DNA of 64,000 bases from contig OX359193.1 of assembly GCA_947172415.1 (NCBI GenBank), forward strand, positions 6,504,501 to 6,568,500. Reading direction: 5' to 3'. The notes beneath the pieces were generated by a model. It was not told the DNA's origin, ran no database searches, and worked only from the letters and a program-made list of their open reading frames with translations. Both the position numbers and the translations under genes were made by a program. Each line of letters starts with the position of its first letter. Positions within the stretch are counted from its first letter, which is position 1. Of this stretch, positions 33,405-47,500 are shown in pieces. The DNA is from Chondrosia reniformis (lineage: Eukaryota > Porifera > Demospongiae > Chondrillida > Chondrillidae).

Positions 33405-36400
33405 TTAAGAACACACATCAGTAGGCAAGGCCACTGCAGCTGCACTGTCTAGAACAACTCCATTGTCTTCCACAATGAGATCTCCCCCAACATCCAGTGC
33501 ACCTCCTACCAGAAAATCTTGACCAATGCCAAATGATGGATCAGGACAGTCATACTCTGGTAGAATGTAAACCTTAATCATGGTAAATGGTGAAAGCTGC
33601 CCTTTAAAGACTTTTCTAACAGTTCCAGTAAACCCGACATAACAATTTATTCCATCAATTTCTTCATTGAATGTTATAAGTGCAACTAATGTGTGAAACA
33701 ATATCAGGTAAACATGCTATAATATGTATATACATATAATGTATTATAATACCTTCTTCATTTTGACAAGTTGTAGATGAATCATCAAAGCAGTTTTGTG
33801 CAGGAGTAAACGCTACAGAACGGAATGCTATATTAACACATAAACAATGAAACAATACAATACTATCATAACTCTCTCTCTTTCATATTTACATCCATCT
33901 GCATGTTTTCTATTAATTTTCACATACATACTTTGACCAATGAAAATAACTCCTCTTGTTTTCTGACACGTAGTTATAATTGGTTGAAAAGCATCTTCAG
34001 GAGGTGGAATAAGCTTCACATGGTAACACAGAGGATCCGGGGGAAGTTGTATAAACATAGGTGCTATTTGTGCAGAATTGTTAGAAAATCTCAGCTGAAA
34101 GTCTCCCGCAACGTAATTATCTCCACCTACATATACATGTACAGATTGAATATAGAGAAAGCACATACTAGTATCACTGAAGAAGATGTCTGATGCTCAA
34201 CTCAGCAATACATTTGTGCCATATAAAGAAACTTTTTAATTAAGACTCACAAATGGCTGTTCCATCATATGCTTGCAATGACCCAGCCTTAAAAGCAGTA
34301 CCATCTGATTCACTAAGGGTAACCTCAATTGGTTCATTGCCACATGTCTGGTCAAAGTAGTATGCAACTTGAGAAAGTTCCATACAAGCAACTACACACA
34401 TATATAATGTGCTGTAAGTATAGATTTAAGATAAGAAAGTAGTGCTTATGTGTCCTGTGTATATTTCTGGTATAAATATACATGGGGACTTATATAATTT
34501 TGATCCATCCAAACATAATACGTATAGCCATAGGTATACGACATAGTTTTCCTTTTTATATAGGACACATTTAGGTTTCCAGAATATCACATACGTATAT
34601 ACTGTATATATCTACTCTAACCTCTATCATCATCAAGTAGATAAATAATGGCAGGATTGGGTTCTTTCACTTCAACTTCTGGCACTCGAGATCCTATCTC
34701 TCCAGCCCCTTCCTCTGGATCAACTATAGGCTCTAGAGTTGCAGCAATCATCCTGTCTTCTTCGGGCACGTCATCATCTTCAATGGGTACAAACAAGCAA
34801 GCACCCATTCTGTGTATAGCACCAGATGCTAGTATACATTCAGTTGTTCCGCATGTTTTTTTGACATAGTTGTCTGGACAGGGACACCGGTTCCTACCTA
34901 TATGTACATAAATCATTCAACTACTTGTTATTGTATGATTCATATACATAACTAGATGTATAAACAAGTGGTGTATATGTGTGTGAGGAAGATGTATTAA
35001 CCACCATGCAGAGTATATAGATTCTGTGAAATCAAAATATGAAAATTCCCTAATCTAATATATAGCCAAGGATTCACAGAAGATCAAGACAAAGAAAAAG
35101 ACAGAGACTCCCAGGATCACTGATGAAGGGTGGAATTCCCAGAAACGGCTGTCTGACCCAGTGGAGAAGAAATGAAAGAAGGGAAAAGAAGGAAGAAAAG
35201 ACTCCTGTATCTTCATCCAAAGCTCTCTTCAGGTTTAGTTCCCCTATAGGCTCTTTTAACAGAGTAGGCATAGCATGTAGGAAAATGGTATCTTAGATTT
35301 TTCATATAGGTTATATGTACGTATGTATATAGGCACATATTTAATATGTATTACCCCCAGCCTATTATAATGACAAATCCTTACCTGCTGGTTTAGTAGA
35401 TAAACGTTCATCTAATATCACCTTATACCTGAATCGGTTTCTTATTTCTCCTTCATAATGAATTAGCATGCAAACCCCACCAGCTTGACTGTTTTCACTC
35501 ACTATGTACTGAGGTCTGTCCCATCTGATAATGACTGCATGTTGTAAAGAGAATATTGGGTAATGTAAAGAGACTCTGATAGAGTTATAAATATGCAATT
35601 TGAATGGTTATTAAGGTTGCTAATGAAATGGTTTATCAACTTTAATAGCTGTAGTATAAAGTTAAACTGTACTTGGACAGTCTCCCATTGCAATACAGAC
35701 TCCATCTTCTCTAACTAGACCACTTTTACAGAAGCAGCCTGGAACACAGAATGCTCTTTCTTCCTCTTCATTGCACGTAGCTTCAAAATTTGGGCCACAC
35801 AGGAGGAATTCCTCTAAGTCCCCACACTGCACATGTGGTTCTTTTAAGCAAGAAAACAGTTAACAGTTAACAGTTGCATGTATATGTATGACTATGTATA
35901 TGGTTTATTGCAAATAATTTTAGGAAAGAGAATTAATACAATAAGTATGTTTATAATACTGTACACAAAGTTATGCGTAGATTTTAAAAATGTGTACCAA
36001 AAAGATCATGCATGGAATGTATGTGTTGGGGCAGTTGGCTTTCTATAATGTATATCATCTCACACTTCAAACATAAAATTAAGAGTAATTTATACGTACA
36101 TATGCATATAACACATATGCTGTATAATTATATTTACTTACCACATCCTGGAAGCAACGTAAGATTTGTATGACCAGCAGCAGCACACCTCTCAATAAAG
36201 GTAACCACAGAATTACAAGCAACAGACAAATCCACATCGGTCCCACCAACATTGCTGGCACAGAAATCAAAAATACATGAGTTGATGAATTCAGCAGGAT
36301 TAACATCTTCAATGCAATCTTGAAATTGTGAATCAGTTTGCAGCTGCTGACAAAACTCAGTAGCCTCCTCTAGCAGTCTACCAGTACAGGTTGGTGGTTT

Positions 36401-38592
36401 GTTAACTTCAGTGGTACATCCTGCAAGAAATGCTACTGCTCTATCCTCCCAAGACATTCCAAATTCGTCAACATCTGTCACGAGCTCAGTTGAACCATCA
36501 TCTTGGAAAGCTTGTAAGTCATCTTCTGGAGACAAATTGTAGTTTCCACACAGGCCACCAATTTTGCCTACATAGGTATCAGGAATTCGAACTGCCAAAG
36601 TATAAATCCCATCATAGGATACAGTAATCTTCAGAGGTAAAATATCAATAATTACATGGGAACCAGTTGTTTGTACCCTGAATATATCAGAGGGTAGTTC
36701 CTCATTAGTTATGATTCTCCCTCCACCTGGTGGTATTTCTATAAGATGTCCAAAAGCAGCTATAAATGCACTTCTGATGCAGGAGGCAGCTGTATAACAG
36801 TCACGTTGAATTGAAAACACTGTAAATGAATTTTCTGCCAAATCAGTTGCAAATTTATAGGCACAGATGCCTTGGAAATGATGCTGAAGTCCATCAAATG
36901 TTGTGTAATGAGGATCTCCCCATGCACTGCACACTGCAAAATCTGGACCACTTTGAGGGGTTCCAATAACTACATGTACAGTGTACAGTGTAACGTGTAC
37001 AGGTATTTATTGTATATATAAGTGAAGTTCAAGATAAACAATTAATGAATGGCTATATACGTATATACATGTACATACATAATGTATATCTACCTGTACA
37101 CATGTCTGGGGTAATGCATGTTCCCTCCGAATTGATGACCTGCCCTGCAGGACAGGCACATCCAGAAACACAACCAGGTACTCCTTTAAAGTCATCGCAG
37201 GTAGGAGGAATAATGGGACCGCACTCAACATAAAACCTTCCAGGAGGACACTGGGGTCCTGTAGACAAGTAAGTTATATACATGTGAGAATATGTATATA
37301 CATATATAGAATACTGAATGCATGCTCTTAAAACTTTTATGAAGAAATACATACAAATATTACATATACTGTACATATATATACATTGATCATCATGTAT
37401 AGTAACTATTTATTACCTGAGAATCCTCACAGCAATGAGGATCCAATGATTAAAATATAGTATAGCAAATCACAGTTGTTACAATGATACACATATATAT
37501 AATAGTCTACAGATATAATCAGCCATTGCATATGCTGTAAAGCCCATTGTACGTTGGCATTCCACTAATATAAGTACGTATAGCAATAATAAGATTCTCT
37601 TCTCTAAATATAAAGCATGCTATATAATACATATAGTGTATATATATACGTACTACATTCTGTTGGTGTATCCACAAGAATTCCATTTGCCTTGCACTGA
37701 GTAGCATAAGCCTCTATCACACCACATGCACAACCTTCACCATCAGTACAAGTGCAAAATGCTGCCAAACAATTTTCAAAAACTTTCTCAGGTGAAATTA
37801 CATCAAAGCACCTTGCTAAAAAGCTTGTTGTTAAACGCAATGACTGACAGAATAATTCAGCTGCCGCTAGATCTGATGCTTGACATGACACATTTGTATT
37901 TCCAGGATCCATGGGCGTACATTCAATACCTCCTAGATCAGCTCTGTATTCTTCCTCAAAGTTTGCTAAATCAGTGACTGCACCATTTGGTAACAGGAAG
38001 TCATTTTCTGGATCTCCATTGCAGTCTCCCAGGAGACCACAGAGTTTCCCACTGTAACTCAAAGGAGTAGTAACCCTTAGGAAGAAGCTACTGAAGATTA
38101 TCTGAATATCATAAGGGTATACATGAACGGTGAGAGAAGAAGCATCCTTGAAAAAAGCCAGATGCTGTGGTTTAGGATCACCTGGAGTGACATTGTACGT
38201 CAAATTGGACTGGATGTCAATTCTATACCCTAACTGAGGTAACTCTATGACAGCTCCATCTATGCAGGTGGGTTCACCACCTCCAGTGCAGGTACTACTA
38301 CTGATCGAATATACAGTAAAGGTATCATCTTCACAGTCTTTGGTAAAGATGTGAGTACAGTGATCAAATAGGTCGTATCTCCTTCCATCATAAGTCAGAT
38401 ATCGCAGGTCTCCTTGAGCGCTTCCGTAGCACTTAGGACAATCTCCAACTGGAACACAAGAACCTGACCCATCATTTATTATTTGACCATATGGACAATG
38501 ACATCCAGATACAACAGTGTCCCCAGGGTTAGGCTGTCTGCACGTAGGTGCTGGATCAGGTGTTGTCCCATAGACAAAGCCAGTATCACAAT
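33405..38592 (-). other. C-terminal modules of the giant protein (residues about 1858-2929)
   Basis: Exon 37654-38592: third TIL-VWD-C8, in which the usual GDPHY is GDLRY. Exon 37094-37258: TIL (GCVSGCACPAGQ). Exon 36142-36969: fourth VWD (AWGDPHYTTFDG, GLCGNYN) and C8, of a more divergent type. Exon 35673-35840: TIL (VPGCFCKSGLV). Exons 35385-35534, 34622-34897, 34251-34391, 33932-34126 and 33753-33827: Calx-beta-like fragments and an acidic linker (EDDDVPEEDRM). Exon 33405-33685: final domain with CYVGFTGTVRKVFKGQ and GQDFLVGGALDVGGDL, resembling an NTR/C345C domain, ending VCS and a stop. Assignment of the last exons is the least certain. Confidence 0.72.
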
Positions 38593-41500
38593 CTGCAGTG
38601 AATGTTATATATACATTTATGCATATGTACTGTATATATAGGTATGCAATCTATATGTCATTGTACGTATAGCAATTCTGTGCAGGTATAAGTAATATAC
38701 ATATATACATTTGTACTATGCGTTCTCTTAATATATACTGTTACAAATAATGTATGTGAATATATATACTGTATCAATAATAACATGGCCTGTTTTACTG
38801 ACTCAAACTTATGTATACCAAAATATAGCTATTGTCTCAGACACTTCATACCATTCATAAAACAACAGTTAACCTACTAGCCTGCTATATATATATGTAT
38901 AACTATGTACTTTACATATGGAAATCTATAGCTATCTATGTATGTATGTAGATATACCTGAAATTTTGATAGTAAACGTTCCAGACACAGAAACCCCAGG
39001 TGGAGTGTTGAAAGTATTAAATGCACATTGTAACTCTTCAATCTCTTCTGATATGTCATCAACAATCAGTTGAAGGTCAACCATGGCAAGAGATGATTCA
39101 GTTCCAAAATCAGTAAATGTAAAGACATACATTGCTGGTTCAAATATATAGTCAGTATCAACCTCTACAAAAGGATAAGTAAAGCATTACATTGTATATA
39201 TACAGATGTATATAATGAATCTGTATATACATAGATAGGTAACCAAAGCCTTTAGTGTGGGCAAACGTTCTCATGAAAATATCCAATCAGAATCATGTAT
39301 TAATACTCCTAAGCTATATTACTGTATGCATGTTGTGACTATTGAATTAACATACGTGCAGTTCCATCCACACAAGTTAGTTCAATTTGAAATATTGCAT
39401 TATAAATTCCTGTTGCATTTGCAATCAATGTGGCACTTCCTTCGCCTTCATTCACCTCAATACATGGATTCTGCGGCTTTACAATCACTATTACATACAT
39501 ATGAACAATGCATTTAAAGTACAGGAAATATATATGGAACCAGGATTTATATCAGAGATAGATGGAATTATATATATACGTATATACACCTCCAATGATT
39601 ACCACATCAAAAGGTTACCTTCAACATTTTCCATTGCTGTAAGAAGATAAAGAAAAGTATTGTAATCCATAAATACATGAGAGACCTTGCAGTTGCTTTA
39701 TATACCTATACAGAGAGGCTCTGTTCCATCCCAGGCACCATTCTCTTGACAGGATCGTGTAGGCTGTCCAACTAATTTAAATCCTTCATCACATGTGTAT
39801 GTAGCAATGCTACCAACATCTTCACCTTTGCTAACTGACACACTGCCATTTTCAGGTGCAGAGAGGGCGGAACACATGATAGCTATATTTATAGATAGGT
39901 ATCCACATTAGTATAGATGTATATAATACATACATGTCTGTTAAGTATGCAAAAACTAACGCAGGCAAAATGGCTGGCTCCCATTCCATGTCCCATCTGC
40001 TTGACATGTCCTTTCCATGTCTCCAGCCAACTCAAATCCAGGATCACAGGAATAAACAGCAACGCTTCCAGTAGTAGTTCCATCACTCAAATCTACGGAT
40101 CCTCTTGGTGGATTAGATAGGCTTCCACAATCAATGACTAGGCAAACAGTATATACCATAAAGCTACATGTACAATTGTATGCGTGTGAAACATTTATGC
40201 GATTTTGAAAATTTTGGCCTCTAAACAATGTTTATATATCTATCAAGATTAATAAACATCTCTACTCAAATTAAAGAAAAGCCTATACAATTTATTCTCT
40301 AGGTTTAAGAATCTGTACTACATCATATTAATATTAATTATTATTAATAAGTTACACACAACTGTTGATCTGTTGAGTGTCTACAGACATAATTTATAAA
40401 ATGTCAGACCAAAGTACTAATTTAGAGATAGACTCACTACACTCCATTATGGAAGAGGAAATTGCTTCTGTGATATCTTGCAAAGCTCCAAAGGTTGTAG
40501 GGAATACATTGTCTTCGTTGCCACCGGCAATGGCAGCTAATTCTTCTTCTGCTATATTTTTCCCTATTCCAATTGCATAGGAGTCTATTTCATTGTCAAC
40601 CATTCTCCTGGAGGCTTCCTCAACCACCTCATCATCTCTTGCTTTACCATCTGTCAATACAACTACTGCTTTCTTACTTCCCTCCCTTGGTTGACTGTAC
40701 CAATTGATAATTCCTTCATAAGCATCAAGCATTTGTGTCAGAGCATTACCTGTATATGTGCCACCTCTAAAATAATCAAGACCGTCAATTGCAGAAACTA
40801 AATCTGCTTCATTTTGGAATTCATCTAGCTTAATGGTGTCAAAAGCTCTACGATTATACTGAATAACTCCAATTTGTGCTGCATCTGGACCAATGTCAAA
40901 GTTTCTTACAAAGTCTACTATAAATTCCTTCATTCTTTGATAGTTTCGTCTTCCTATGCTACCTGAGGTGTCGACTACGAAAGTAATGTCAATAAACCCT
41001 TGGCACTGTGGTTCTCCTACATATGAATAACGTATATTGTAATAATTAAAAAGATAAGAACTGCAGCTTATACAGAACATATGTACTTATATAATCAGTC
41101 AAAGTCAAAGCTAATACCACTTTAATTTAAACATCGACAGAGGCAGGTACATATTAAAATGTTCTACTAAATTATGCATTAAATTAGGTTCATGCACTGA
41201 ATTGCAGGTAACTACAAGTAGCTTAATATTAATGCAGATTAATCACTTATGCAAGTTGGGACACTGCTACTCCAGGAACCATCTTCCTCGCAGGTTTGAG
41301 GAGAATCTCCAACAAGCATGTACCCTGGATCACACTGGTATTCAATTTGGGCACCAAAGTCAGTTCCACCGTCTGCTATAACAGTTCCATTTTCAATTGT
41401 AGGAAGACCGCAATTTACAACTATACGTATATTACAAGTTAAGATTGCAATGATAAATAACCAGGATCTAAATATATGCATATGTACGTATATACATATT

Positions 41501-44500
41501 ACATAGTATAAGAATATACCTTGACATTCTGGTTCTACTCCACTCCATTTTCCATCAGCCTGGCAAATTCTTTGGCTATCACCAACTAGGAAAAAGCCTT
41601 GATTGCAGGAGTAGTTAGCTACTGAATTCTCCAGTGTAGTTGTAAATTCCACTTGTCCATTAGGAATAGTTGCCAAGTCACCACAATCAACAGCTAAAAG
41701 ATACAATTGGTGCTTATATTATGCTCTATAGTTAGTTAAATGTATGCAATGTGCTTCATTGTGCTGTTGAAATTAACTTACGGCATTTGGAGAGAGGACT
41801 ATCCGTTTGAATAGCATTCACTAAATCAATTAAAAATGTATTGCTGTTTAGATCTGAAGAATTTGAAAGGTACCAAGCTCTGGATGTAGTTAAATTAGCA
41901 TATTGCTGTACAATATCCTCTGATATGCCATCACCAAATCCAACGGAAAAATAAGACAATTCCATAGGATCAGCAGGAGGGAACAATGCACCTGGCATTA
42001 TTCCAGTAGTTCCTGTGGCTAATACAGTTACAATTGGTCTACGGATGAACCGACTCATAAAATTTGCCAAACAAGTAAAACAAGGCAAACGTCTAGAAGT
42101 AGGCATGTAAGTAAGTTGATTAACTGCTAATTTGATGTCATCACTGTCTGAGGTAGGTTGCAGGATAACATTTGGGGAAAAAGAAATATCAGAGGCAATA
42201 GCTATTCTCACATTCCCATCTTGAAGGGAAGGTGAAATTCTAGGATCCATGACTAGTGTATTGACAAAGTTCATAACAAATGGCTTCATATGTAGGTTGA
42301 ATTTGTCAGCTGTAAGTTGGTTTGATTCATCAAAGAGTATTAAAATGTCCACCATTTCAACACATTCTTCCTCTGTTAATAAATAAAATTAAGATATATA
42401 TATTACAGAGAATTTCCAATTTTGTAACTTGCATACCTGCACAAGAAGGCTCCATTCCACTCCAAGTTCCATCAGCCTGACACACACGCTGACCATCTCC
42501 TACTAACATGTATCCATCCTCACAAGTATAGACTGCAGTATCACCAAATTCTACTCCCTGGGGAGTACTAACTCCTCCATTTTCAATAGGATTAAGAAAC
42601 CCACATGAGACAACTACAATGTATTATATATTTAGGATTAATCATGGAGGCATACAAATTATCATATTAAAAAATATACATATACTGATGAACAACACTG
42701 CTTCATTTAATTGAAAATTCTCCGATTAAGAATTTTATAGTTAGAAAATATTTGTTTTCACTCATGCAACTCACTAGTGCACTCAAAGTTAGCCATGGAC
42801 CAGCTTCCATCAAGTTGACAAACAATCTCCGGATCATCATTTAATCCCATTTCATATCCTTCACTGCACTTATAGGTTGCTCTATCATTAAAAGTAGTCC
42901 CATCGTATGTTACCATTGCATTGTCGACTTCTGGTGGATCACCGCAATCAACTATGTACATAGTTAAATATGTGAGATGTGAGTTATTCAAGAATCACAA
43001 ACAAATGTATGGATTTAAGTCTTTTGAGCATCTATAGAGATGCAGTTTGTTTCCTGAGAATTTTGGACATTTCGATCTTGGAGGTCTTCTTCAGTCATCT
43101 CTAGATGTTCAAAGGACTAAAAATGAACCATCACAAAGGTCAGTTTCCACAGTTAGAAGAAATCCCTATCATCTAATTATATGGATGTACTTTCAGTCAT
43201 TACTCAGTATGTGCAAGATTAAGAGTTCACTACAGACTTAGGTACATAGACAATCGATATTACTAATACATGTATTCACAGAAGATCAAGATAAAAAAGA
43301 CAAAGACTCCCAGGAACACAGATGAAGGGTGGAATTCCCAGAAACAGCTGTCTGACCCAGTGGAGAAGAAGATGAAAGAAAGGAAAGAAGGAAGAAAAGA
43401 CTCCTGTATCTTCATTAAAAGCTCTCTTCAGGTTTAGTTCCCCTATAGGCTTTTTACAGAATAGGCATAGCATGTAGGAAATGGTATATTAGATTTTTCA
43501 TGTATGTATCCTTCAATAGAAATAAAAATCATGCACACAACATATGTACCTACTTATGTGTATACGTATATACAAACGAAGCTTATTACCATTGCATCCT
43601 TCAGCTGGTATACATTCTCCATTGTCATTAAACACAAGATCATCAGGACAAAAACAGCCAACACCACATACATCTCCTCTCCCGTCAATATCGGCACAAG
43701 ATGGTGGAACTAGGGGACCACAATTCCTAAACTCCAGTCCATTTTGGCACACAGGAGCTTAGAGAAAGAAGGAACTTTTTATATTAATACATACATAAGG
43801 CATATATACACATATAAAAATTTATTCAATAATAGGTGTTTGTTCATGGTTTTACAAGTATAAATTTTATGCAGTGCCATATTACTAACATCATTTGAAC
43901 CATAAGGATACAATATATAAAGCAACGTACTGCAAGTTCCCAAGTTGACTTGGATGTTTGATATTGCACAAAGGGCTGCGTATTGCTTCATCACACTGCA
44001 ATGACAGTCATCGGTCAGACAAAAACACGAATCCGTGACACAATCTTCAAACACTTGCTGAGGATTATGTAATGCATGGCAAGGTTGAAATGCTGGTCCA
44101 TTTATGATAGTACTGCACTTTAGTTCTGCTTGAATACGCTGATCATCTGGGCATGTGGCAGTCATTGGCGGTTCAATAGTACATGTATCGGTTACATCAG
44201 GAGCTCTATATTCTTCTTCAAACTCAAAAATATTAGCAGTTACAGAATTATCCATCAAAAGAAAGTCATTAGAGACATCTCCATTACAGTCGCCAAGCAA
44301 CCCACATAGTTTACCCATATAGCTAGCAGGAGCACATACACTGAGATAATACAGCCCAAACTCAACTGTAACACCCAAACTGGGTATATCAGTTATAATT
44401 CTATCACCAGTATCAATGACGTTAACCACAGTAGAATTTGCTGAACTTGTTATATCAAATTCCAAGACACCTGCACCAGTATGTTTTAAGTGGACAGTTG

Positions 44501-47500
44501 TTTGCTCCCCTGGTACCTCAATAATTGCTTCATCAATGCAAGTGGGAGCCTGGCCTCCACTGCATGCATTGCTTGCAATTGAGTAGACAGTGAAAGTGTC
44601 ATCTTCACAATCTTTGGAGAAGATGTGAGTGCAGTGATCAAATAGGTCATATCTCCTTCCATCATAAGTCAGGTAGTGTGGGTCTCCTTGAGCACTTCCG
44701 TAGCACTTAGGACAATCACTTGGTGGTATACAATCACCAGTAGCCTCGTTCAATACTGAGCCAGCTGGACAGTAGCAGCCAAATACCTCTGTACCTTCAG
44801 GATTGGGATTTTTACAAGATGGTTGAGGATTGATATCAATACGTGCTTCAAAACCATTAGGACAACCTAGCAGGAGGGAAAACAGAGAAACAGAGTCCAT
44901 TTTATTTGGTTATCAGGTCAAAGCATCTACGTATATACAACCATTATCATCATAGTGGTGACTGTATTCTCATGTATGTGATGTTTGAACAGAAACTTTA
45001 GCACATGACAAACACTATTATGGCACTCACTAAAAAGGTTATTTATAAATTTATATACAGAGTATCTGCATAGAAAACTTTAATCATTGAGTTAACTCAG
45101 CAAATATATATATATGTAATACGTATGTATATTGAATCATTTATATAATCATAGTCAAGTTTCCTTCTGTTAATCTCTTTGTTTCCTCTGAAGTCTCATT
45201 ATATGAGTCTCCCACAAGTAAATGTGTATACTGAATGAGTTGTTTATGCTTTCAATTACAGACAACTTACCACAAGTTTCAATGCACTTTGATTCACTGT
45301 TAAAATTATTGGTATTTCCAGCACAACCACCATACACAAACTCTTGACAGGATTGGCTTTGGGCATCAAAATACCATCTTGGGAAGAATGCCCTGCATGG
45401 GCCTGGATCAACTGGGAGCTTACAAGGATCTGCAGGTAAGGAGATTTTAATAATTTATGTAGCTATCATAGGGTCCACATTTCTAATGTACTGACCGCAA
45501 TCAGCTAGATCAATGCATTGTCCATCTTCCAGCACCTTTCCAGCAGGACAGAAGCATCCCTCCACACAGCCTTCAACTGGTGTAGTGACAGTACATGTAG
45601 CTGGGAACTGGGGACCACACCTATTGTAGACAAACCCATCTGGGCAATCAAATGCTGTAGACAAGGAGAGAAAAGCATACCTATAAAAGCAATTATCAAA
45701 TAAATAAATATTTAAATATTTATGCATTATAGAAAACGTACAACATGGCGGCGGAGTTGGATCAACATCTATTCCTTGTTGGCGACAGTCCAAAGCGTAT
45801 GTCTGCACTACTGTACAAGAGCATTCCAGGCCACAATTGCAAAAATCAAAGATACAGTTCTGATAAGCGGTTGTTGGATCAAATACTTCAAAACAGGCAG
45901 TAAAGGGACTGTTTGTGTTCATTTTATCCAATGCTGCACAGGCACCAATTGCATCTGGAGTTGGAGTACAGGGTGTAGTACTCATGTCTGGATCAATATG
46001 AGTACACTGATCTGCATCTATGTCTGCTCTATACTCCATTTCAAAGGTTAAGAGGTCAGTGACATTTCCATCAGGTAATTGGAAGTCATTTAAATGATTA
46101 CCATCACAATCACCGAGTAATCCACATAGTTTTCCGCTGTATCTGAGGGGAGCACATACCCTGAGATACCATTTTCCAAATGTGACAGTCACATCAATAT
46201 CAGCAATATATACAACTATTCTTGTGCCTATTTGTGCGATGTTAAGATTTGTAGGGTTGGTCTGATTGCCTTCAAAATCATAGGAGAGAGGAGCACCAGT
46301 AAGGAATAATCTTGTTTTTGAGGATGGTACTTCAATCACTGCTTTATCAATGCAAGTGGGAGCCCGGCCTCCACTGCATGCATTGCTTGCAATTGAGTAG
46401 ACAGTGAAAGTGTCATCTTCACAATCTTTGGAGAAGATGTGAGTGCAGTGATCAAATAGGTCATATCTCCTTCCATCATAAGTCAGGTAGTGTGGGTCTC
46501 CTTGAGCACTTCCATAGCATCGTGGGCAGTCTTCAAGTGGAATGCACTCCCCAGTTCTTTGGTTCCTGACCAGGTTGTCATCACAGACACAACCCTCTCC
46601 AGCGTCTCCAACAGGATCAGGGTTCTTGCAAGATGGCTCTGGAAAGGCTCCAGTTCTGAACTTCTCGTTATCCAAGCAAAGGCCTGGCAGTGCATATACA
46701 GAAAAATGATTATATATCTTGATTCTTTATCAGGTCTGTGTGTACATACGTACATACATATACATACATACAGATTATATTAGATGGAAACAGGATATAG
46801 CAGATTGACATAATATTGGGATGCATACGTACATTCATATATATACGTATATTCACTCTCTAAATGACATAACTATATAGCTATAGCTGATGTCATACCA
46901 CAAACTCCATTCTTAAGTTCCTTCAGCAAGGCCTTTTCAACATCATCAATGCTTGCTGCATCTCCAACAAAGAACAGTCTTTCATTCATCCCAGCAATAG
47001 CCCTTAGCTGGTCTACAAATCCTGCAGTGTCTCCAATTCCTATTGCATATGTTGTAACCCCAGCTGCCCTCACATTATCTGATACGCCAAACACATTATC
47101 AAAGGACTCTCCATCGGTCAGAACCACAATATGTTGAGAGCATCCTGCTCTGGCATCACGTCTGAGTTCATTGTAAGCAAAATTGATTGCAGTACCAGTA
47201 AATGTACCACCAGCTGGGTAGCGAAGCGACCGAAGAAGTCCTTCACTATAGGTACCTAGCCTTATTGTGGACCAAACTCGATGTGAATAAATCACCACTC
47301 CTGTTTGTACACTTGGAGGAAATCTGTTGACGACGGTTGCAACAAAATCTATCTCAGCTGAATAGCCAGATAGTTCAATGCTACCTGAGCCATCGACTAT
47401 AAAATATATCTCTGAGCAGCACTCATCTATACATGCATAATTATATATATAACATATACTATAAGCATATACGTACATGTACATCTATATATATAATACA

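Noticed and set aside
35074-35271. A conserved short protein shared with 1386-1574 and 43276-43473
   Set aside because: The similarity reflects copies of repeat family A; frames differ in start, and the copies sit in introns of other genes.
41239-41247. Gene end at the ISD-stop after the fourth sushi domain
   Set aside because: A GTGATT donor in phase 1 lies just before the stop, and the next exon (vWA) begins in the matching phase.
44866-44900. Independent gene start MDSVSLFSLLL with a signal peptide for the second VWD module
   Set aside because: The CTGCTAG at 44867 is a good phase-1 acceptor that fits the preceding Kunitz exon's phase-1 donor. Kept only as an alternative model.
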